Shown here: piece after piece, positions 60,007 to 64,000 of the stretch
Layout of the letters: each line of letters starts with the position of its first letter
Position numbering within the stretch: the first letter of the stretch is position 1
From: JALQTD01 sp965656785
Lineage (GTDB): Bacteria; Bacteroidota; Bacteroidia; Flavobacteriales_D; Sanyastnellaceae
Length of the DNA stretch: 64,000 nucleotides
Assembly: GCA_965656785.1 (NCBI GenBank)
Contig: CBFHLY010000003.1
Location: forward strand, 1-64,000
Direction of reading: 5' to 3'
Program-made: the position numbers and the translations under genes
The notes under the pieces: model-generated
What the model was told of the DNA's origin: nothing
The model's database searches: none
The model's input: the letters and a program-made list of their open reading frames with translations, nothing else

Positions 60007-61029
60007 TCAAGCCCAGCGGCCGGAGCGGTGGAGGTGGGCAGCGATTTGGACCGTATTCGTGGCCGCCCCTTTGCGCAAGTTGTCCGCCACAATCCACAGG
60101 TGCAGCCCGCGCGGATGGGACAAATCCCGGCGCAACCGCCCCACGAACACCTCATCGCGGCCCGCCGCCGTGACCGGCATCGGATACGCGTTTCGGGCCG
60201 GCTCGTCCTGGACCACCACCCCGGGAAACGCCTCCAAGGCAGCGCGCACCTCATGCAATTCAAACGCGCGCGCGAGCTCGAGGTACACCGACTCGCTGTG
60301 GCCGCCCACCACGGGCACCCGAACCGCGGTGCAACTCAGCGCAACCTGAGGGTCGTCGAGGATTTTCTTCGTCTCATTCCACACCTTCATCTCTTCCTTC
60401 GTGTAACCGTTCTCCGTGAACACGTCGCAATGCGGAATGCAGTTCTTGTCGATGGGATGCGGGTAGACGCGCTCCACGGTCTCCGCTCCAGCACGCTCGG
60501 CTTCGAGTTGCGCCACCGCGGCGACGCCGGTTCCGGTTACGCTCTGATACGTGCTCACCACACCCCGCTCGATGCCCCACCGGTCGTGGATCGGCTTCAA
60601 GGCCATGACGAGTTGCATGGTCGTGCAGTTCGGGTTGCCGATGATGAGGTGGTCGTCGCCGATGGCGTGTCCGTTGACTTCGGGCACCACGAGCGGGCAA
60701 TGGGGGTCCATGCGCCATGCGCTGCTGTTGTCGATGACGGTGGTGCCGCGCTCGGCAAATCGCGGTGCCCACTCCAGCGAAGTGGCGCCGCCCGCGCTGA
60801 ACAACGCCACATCCGGGGCCCATTCTACGGCCGCCTCCAGCCCCACCACTTCCCGCTCCATGCCTTGAACGGTGAGGCGCTTGCCCACGCTCCGAGCGCT
60901 CGCCACGGGCAACCAATCCGCCAACGGCAGTTCCTGCTCCTCGAGCACTCGCAACATCGTCTCCCCCACCATACCGGTGGCACCCACAACCGCCAATCGC
61001 AGCGGTCGGTTCGTTTTAACTTGGTTCAT
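60007..61029 (-). CDS. asd: Aspartate-semialdehyde dehydrogenase
   Basis: NADPH-dependent reduction of aspartyl phosphate to aspartate semialdehyde, the branch point to lysine/diaminopimelate, threonine and methionine. The 340 residues have the NADP motif VVGATGMVGETMLRVLEE near 14-31, the active-site Cys in GNPNCTTMQLV near 132-136, the QSVTGTG segment near 160 and the substrate-binding His/Arg region VPVVGGHSESVYLEL near 240. ATG at 61029. Divergent from the lamin-tail gene. Confidence 0.95.
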   Translation of the reverse strand: MNQVKTNRPLRLAVVGATGMVGETMLRVLEEQELPLADWLPVASARSVGKRLTVQGMEREVVGLEAAVEWAPDVALFSAGGATSLEWAPRFAERGTTVIDNSSAWRMDPHCPLVVPEVNGHAIGDDHLIIGNPNCTTMQLVMALKPIHDRWGIERGVVSTYQSVTGTGVAAVAQLEAERAGAETVERVYPHPIDKNCIPHCDVFTENGYTKEEMKVWNETKKILDDPQVALSCTAVRVPVVGGHSESVYLELARAFELHEVRAALEAFPGVVVQDEPARNAYPMPVTAAGRDEVFVGRLRRDLSHPRGLHLWIVADNLRKGAATNTVQIAAHLHRSGRWA

Positions 61030-61126
61030 CGGCCTGAAATTTGTGCGCGTTTGCCCGGAGTTTACGAACGTCGTTGCTGCGCGGTTTCACTTGAGCGAAC
61101 TTTGCGGCGGACGAACGAATGAGGCG

Positions 61127-64000
61127 ATGGAATGGAAAGCGATTGGGCGGCTGATGCAGGCCGCGTGGTGGGGAGCGCATGCCTTCGGGGCATCGGGCCA
61201 AATCCCCTTTTGGCAAGGCGACACCACCCAGTGGCATTGCACGGCTACCGCAGCGACACTCGACGCGCAGGAAGCGGGTTCGGCCAGCATCCGACGGTGC
61301 CTCGACCCGCCCACCGGGAGCGGCCTCGACCTGCGTTGGCGTTGGGAGCAGCACCTCGCGGGTTCGAGCGCAAACCGCAGTGCGTTGACGGCCTATGCGC
61401 TCGAACCGGACAGCACGGCGTGGCTTACCTTGGAACTCGGTGCAGTGGGCGCAGACGACCCCTTGGAAGCGACGCATTGGCAAAACGGCGTCGCGGGCTC
61501 CACTTCGCTCGTGCCCGGTCAGTTTGCCCAAGGATTGGACGCTGAATTTCGGTGGCTCGTCCTTCCCGATGCTGCGCAGGGCATGCTGTACATCCGACCC
61601 GATGGAGAACCGTTCTTCTCGCCGCTTTTGGTGGTGGAGGGGATGCCGCGCTGCCTGTCCCTTTCCGCGGAATTCACTGCGAGCCACACCCAAGACTTCC
61701 GGCTTGAAGTGGTCCCGGAATGCACTTTCGAACCGGACACGTTGGCCCCGTTCATCATGCAGGCACAGGTGCTGGCGGACGGGAGGTGCCGCGTTCAATT
61801 TTCGGAGGTCTTGGGGGGGACTCCGGTGGGGTTCTGGCCTGGTGAGGTGGGGGCGCTTTGCGCAATGGAGTCGCCAGGTTGCCTTGAGTGCCTTCCGCCG
61901 CCCACAGGCCTTCCCGCCGGTCTGCCGGTTCCGCTCCGGTTGGAGGGGGTGCAGGACACGTCGGGCAATGCCGTGGAAGGGTTGGCCGCGATGGCCTTGT
62001 GGCTGCCTGATGACTTGGCTCGGCCGGGGGATTTGGCCTTCACTGAAATCATGGCCGACCCGACGCCGAGTGCGGGGCTTCCGGAGACGGAATGGGTAGA
62101 AATCACCAACTTCAGCACCACCCATCAACACGTGGATCACCTGATCCTTCGCGAAGGGTCGACCCTTTCTCCCATGGTGCCACTCCCTCCGTGGGACGGC
62201 GTCCTCGAACCCGATGGTCGGTTCGTGGCATCGTCGGACACCACGCGGATTGCCCCTTCCGTGCGTCAAGCCCATGCGCCGTTGTGCGGTGCACTGACCG
62301 ATTCGGGGGAACGCCTCAGCCTCCTGCGCAGCGACGGATTGACCCTGGATGACTTGACCTATGCGCGTTCGTGGTGGCAAGGTGTTGGCGGGGGGCATTC
62401 TGTCGCCCTTCAACAGCGCGGGGCGTGCGGCATTGCCTCGCATTGGGGCCCGTCCTCGCCGGCTTCGCCTGGAACGGGAAATGAAGCCTCGCAACCCGAA
62501 GCGCTGCCGCTGCGCGTGCAAGCCTTTCGGCCACTGAACCCAGGGCAAGGCGCCATCGCGTTCAACCAGCCGATTGCACCCCAAGCGCTCGGCACTTTGT
62601 CATGGCGTCACCCCCCACAGGCCATTCCGTTGGTCCCCACCGCAGATGCGGTGGCCACGTGGTCCGGGGCCGTGCCACGCTCAGGTCCCTATGTCCTTTC
62701 GGGCTTGCGCACCTGCGATGCGCCCTGGGATTCCCTTCCTCCACTTCTCGTCCTCGATTCCCTTGCTGCATTTCCCGAACCGGGCGACTTGACGACCACC
62801 GAAATCGCCGTGCGCCCGCCGCCAAGTTGGCCTGGGATGCCCGCCTTTATGGAATGGACGAACCGCTCAACGCAGGCCATCGAAGCGGCAGGCGTTCGCG
62901 TCAACGGGGTGTCCACATCCGTGCGAAGGGTGGAACCGGGGGGCTCGGTGGTGGTTTCCATTGACCTGCCCAACACGGAAGGCCGCATCACGCTGACGGA
63001 TGCGGACGGAAGGGTACTCGAATCGTTCCGGTATACGAACTGTTGGCACGCCCAGCGCAACGAGGAGGACGAGGGGATGAGTTTGGAGCGACGCGACCTC
63101 AACGGCCCCGTTTCCGATGGACGGAACTGGGAAACGTGCCAACAAGGCTGCACGCCGGGTTGGTTTGAAGCGGGACCGGATTGGGTGGACGATGAACCAC
63201 CGGCCTTGCAGGCCATCGTGGAACGGGAAGAAGGCGTCGTGCGGTGGTTCTCTGAACCGGTGGCAGCGCCGGAGGGTGCGATGGAAGTCGACGTTGAAGA
63301 TTGGGGTTCAGGCGCGGAATCCAGCCGAGCGTGGTGGTGGCCCGATGCAGCGGTTCCGTTTGCGGTGGAAGATGCGGCGGGCAACCGTTCGGATTTTGAT
63401 GGGGCTTCACCCCTGTATTCCGAAGGAACGTGGCGGCTGAATGAGTGCTTCGGGTGGGTTGGAAGTGCCGATGAACCGTTCCTCGAAACGGTCGCCGTTG
63501 GGGAAGGGTGGGCGCGTTCGGACGGCATGCACTGGAGCACGGACGACGCTCCGGGACCTTCCGATTGGGTCGCCTTGGGGACGGTTCAATGGGCCGTTCC
63601 CGCAGGACAGCCCGTGGCATGGGCGCGGTGTCCGCAGCGGCATGTTGGGGGCGTCGTCCTCCCGAGTGAGTTGCCCTCGTTGCACGGCGACCGGCGCGTT
63701 TCGCTGGCCAACTGGTCGGGCATGGAATGGCACATCGTGGACACGTTGTGGTCCGCTCGACAACGCTTCGACCCGTTGGATCGGTTGATGGAGGGGACAA
63801 GTTGGGAACGGTTCCATCCGGATCCAGGGGCTTGGGCGCCATCGATTTGGGGGCCTACGCCAGGCCGCACAAATGGACGCACGGCACGCGATCCCGCTGG
63901 CACCAGCGACCTCCGCATCGCGCCCCAAACGTGCATCCCCTTCGACGCAACGTGGGGACAAATCCGCATCGAGAGCCACCGACCGGTGGATGAGTTCAGG
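61127..64000 (+). CDS. Large lamin-tail-domain surface protein, 3' end beyond the window
   Basis: One reading frame runs without a stop from ATG 61127 to the last base of the window, 958 codons; the C-terminus lies outside. After a short hydrophobic N-terminal region (AAWWGAHAFGASG), a segment of predicted beta strands follows. A lamin tail domain then appears at about residues 300-430 (LAFTEIMADPTPSAGLPETE, then WVEITNFST). A second domain of similar type appears near 545 (DLTTTEIAVRPPPSW) and is followed by further beta-rich sequence. In this phylum such proteins are usually exported by T9SS through a C-terminal sorting domain, which cannot be checked here. The ATG at 61119 is in another frame and stops quickly. 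Confidence 0.8.
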   Translation, partial: MEWKAIGRLMQAAWWGAHAFGASGQIPFWQGDTTQWHCTATAATLDAQEAGSASIRRCLDPPTGSGLDLRWRWEQHLAGSSANRSALTAYALEPDSTAWLTLELGAVGADDPLEATHWQNGVAGSTSLVPGQFAQGLDAEFRWLVLPDAAQGMLYIRPDGEPFFSPLLVVEGMPRCLSLSAEFTASHTQDFRLEVVPECTFEPDTLAPFIMQAQVLADGRCRVQFSEVLGGTPVGFWPGEVGALCAMESPGCLECLPPPTGLPAGLPVPLRLEGVQDTSGNAVEGLAAMALWLPDDLARPGDLAFTEIMADPTPSAGLPETEWVEITNFSTTHQHVDHLILREGSTLSPMVPLPPWDGVLEPDGRFVASSDTTRIAPSVRQAHAPLCGALTDSGERLSLLRSDGLTLDDLTYARSWWQGVGGGHSVALQQRGACGIASHWGPSSPASPGTGNEASQPEALPLRVQAFRPLNPGQGAIAFNQPIAPQALGTLSWRHPPQAIPLVPTADAVATWSGAVPRSGPYVLSGLRTCDAPWDSLPPLLVLDSLAAFPEPGDLTTTEIAVRPPPSWPGMPAFMEWTNRSTQAIEAAGVRVNGVSTSVRRVEPGGSVVVSIDLPNTEGRITLTDADGRVLESFRYTNCWHAQRNEEDEGMSLERRDLNGPVSDGRNWETCQQGCTPGWFEAGPDWVDDEPPALQAIVEREEGVVRWFSEPVAAPEGAMEVDVEDWGSGAESSRAWWWPDAAVPFAVEDAAGNRSDFDGASPLYSEGTWRLNECFGWVGSADEPFLETVAVGEGWARSDGMHWSTDDAPGPSDWVALGTVQWAVPAGQPVAWARCPQRHVGGVVLPSELPSLHGDRRVSLANWSGMEWHIVDTLWSARQRFDPLDRLMEGTSWERFHPDPGAWAPSIWGPTPGRTNGRTARDPAGTSDLRIAPQTCIPFDATWGQIRIESHRPVDEFR

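Noticed and set aside
57193..61122. A 1309-codon open frame on the plus strand opposite the second TonB receptor and asd.
   Set aside because: It is antisense to two well-supported genes, its composition is Val/Arg/His/Ala-rich as expected from the complement of GC-rich codons, and it shows no family motif or signal.

Overview
The window looks like a chromosomal segment of a GC-rich member of the Bacteroidota (about 60% GC by eye), most like the Flavobacteriales side of the phylum. The reasons are two large TonB-dependent receptors with N-terminal carboxypeptidase-regulatory domains, a protein ending in a type IX secretion (T9SS) sorting domain, a PorG-type T9SS outer-membrane gene in its usual neighbourhood (nadK, CBS, porG, uppS, bamA, two ompH, murI), a lamin-tail surface protein, and many TAnnTTTG/TAnnTTCG promoter boxes of the Bacteroidota sigma factor. 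I see no phage, transposase, CRISPR array or rRNA operon. It is mostly a dense housekeeping region with many 4-bp ATGA start/stop overlaps.

Region by region. 0-3 kb: the end of mrdA (PBP2) and rodA, for cell elongation. 3-6 kb: a cysteine-rich leader peptide and an intrinsic terminator ahead of a four-gene cysteine operon (CysM-type synthase, JAMM peptidase, ubiquitin-like sulfur carrier, ThiF-rhodanese activating enzyme). 6.1-8.5 kb: an MBOAT acyltransferase, a DltD-like protein and a 36-residue membrane microprotein ending in a Tyr-x-x-Phe motif, which resembles DltB/DltD/DltX. 8.5-13.6 kb: a T9SS-exported redoxin and odhB/odhA (2-oxoglutarate dehydrogenase); lpdA lies at 20.4 kb. 13.8-20.3 kb: an AAA ATPase, two membrane proteins (one an RND/MMPL exporter), a prenyl synthase with a coupled unknown gene, and rfbA. 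20.4-29.7 kb: lpdA, pabB, tilS, a queuosine-precursor transporter, dsbD, gmhA, comM and a gamma-carbonic-anhydrase-like protein.

29.7-37.6 kb (minus strand) is the envelope-assembly cluster: murI, two Skp/OmpH chaperones, bamA, uppS, porG, nadK and a CBS protein. 37.7-42.4 kb holds pdxJ, an alpha/beta hydrolase, a SecB-like protein, a CLC anion transporter with unusual selectivity motifs and a tandem universal stress protein. 42.5-49.4 kb (minus) holds kbl, an FAD oxidoreductase, a GbsR-type regulator, ferritin, a YfiR-like protein, a TPR-like protein and a HAMP-SpoIIE phosphatase. 49.4-52.4 kb has divergent LD-carboxypeptidase and metG. 52.4-61 kb has two related TonB receptors separated by a response regulator, a tRNA-Thr and a lipoprotein, with a tandem repeat downstream of the first receptor; then asd. 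From 61.1 kb to the right edge runs one uninterrupted frame for a large lamin-tail surface protein.

The most interesting items are the cysteine leader/attenuator in front of the CysO-type cysteine pathway, the GG-TSDPS tail of the carrier protein, and the microprotein completing the MBOAT/DltD acylation cassette.
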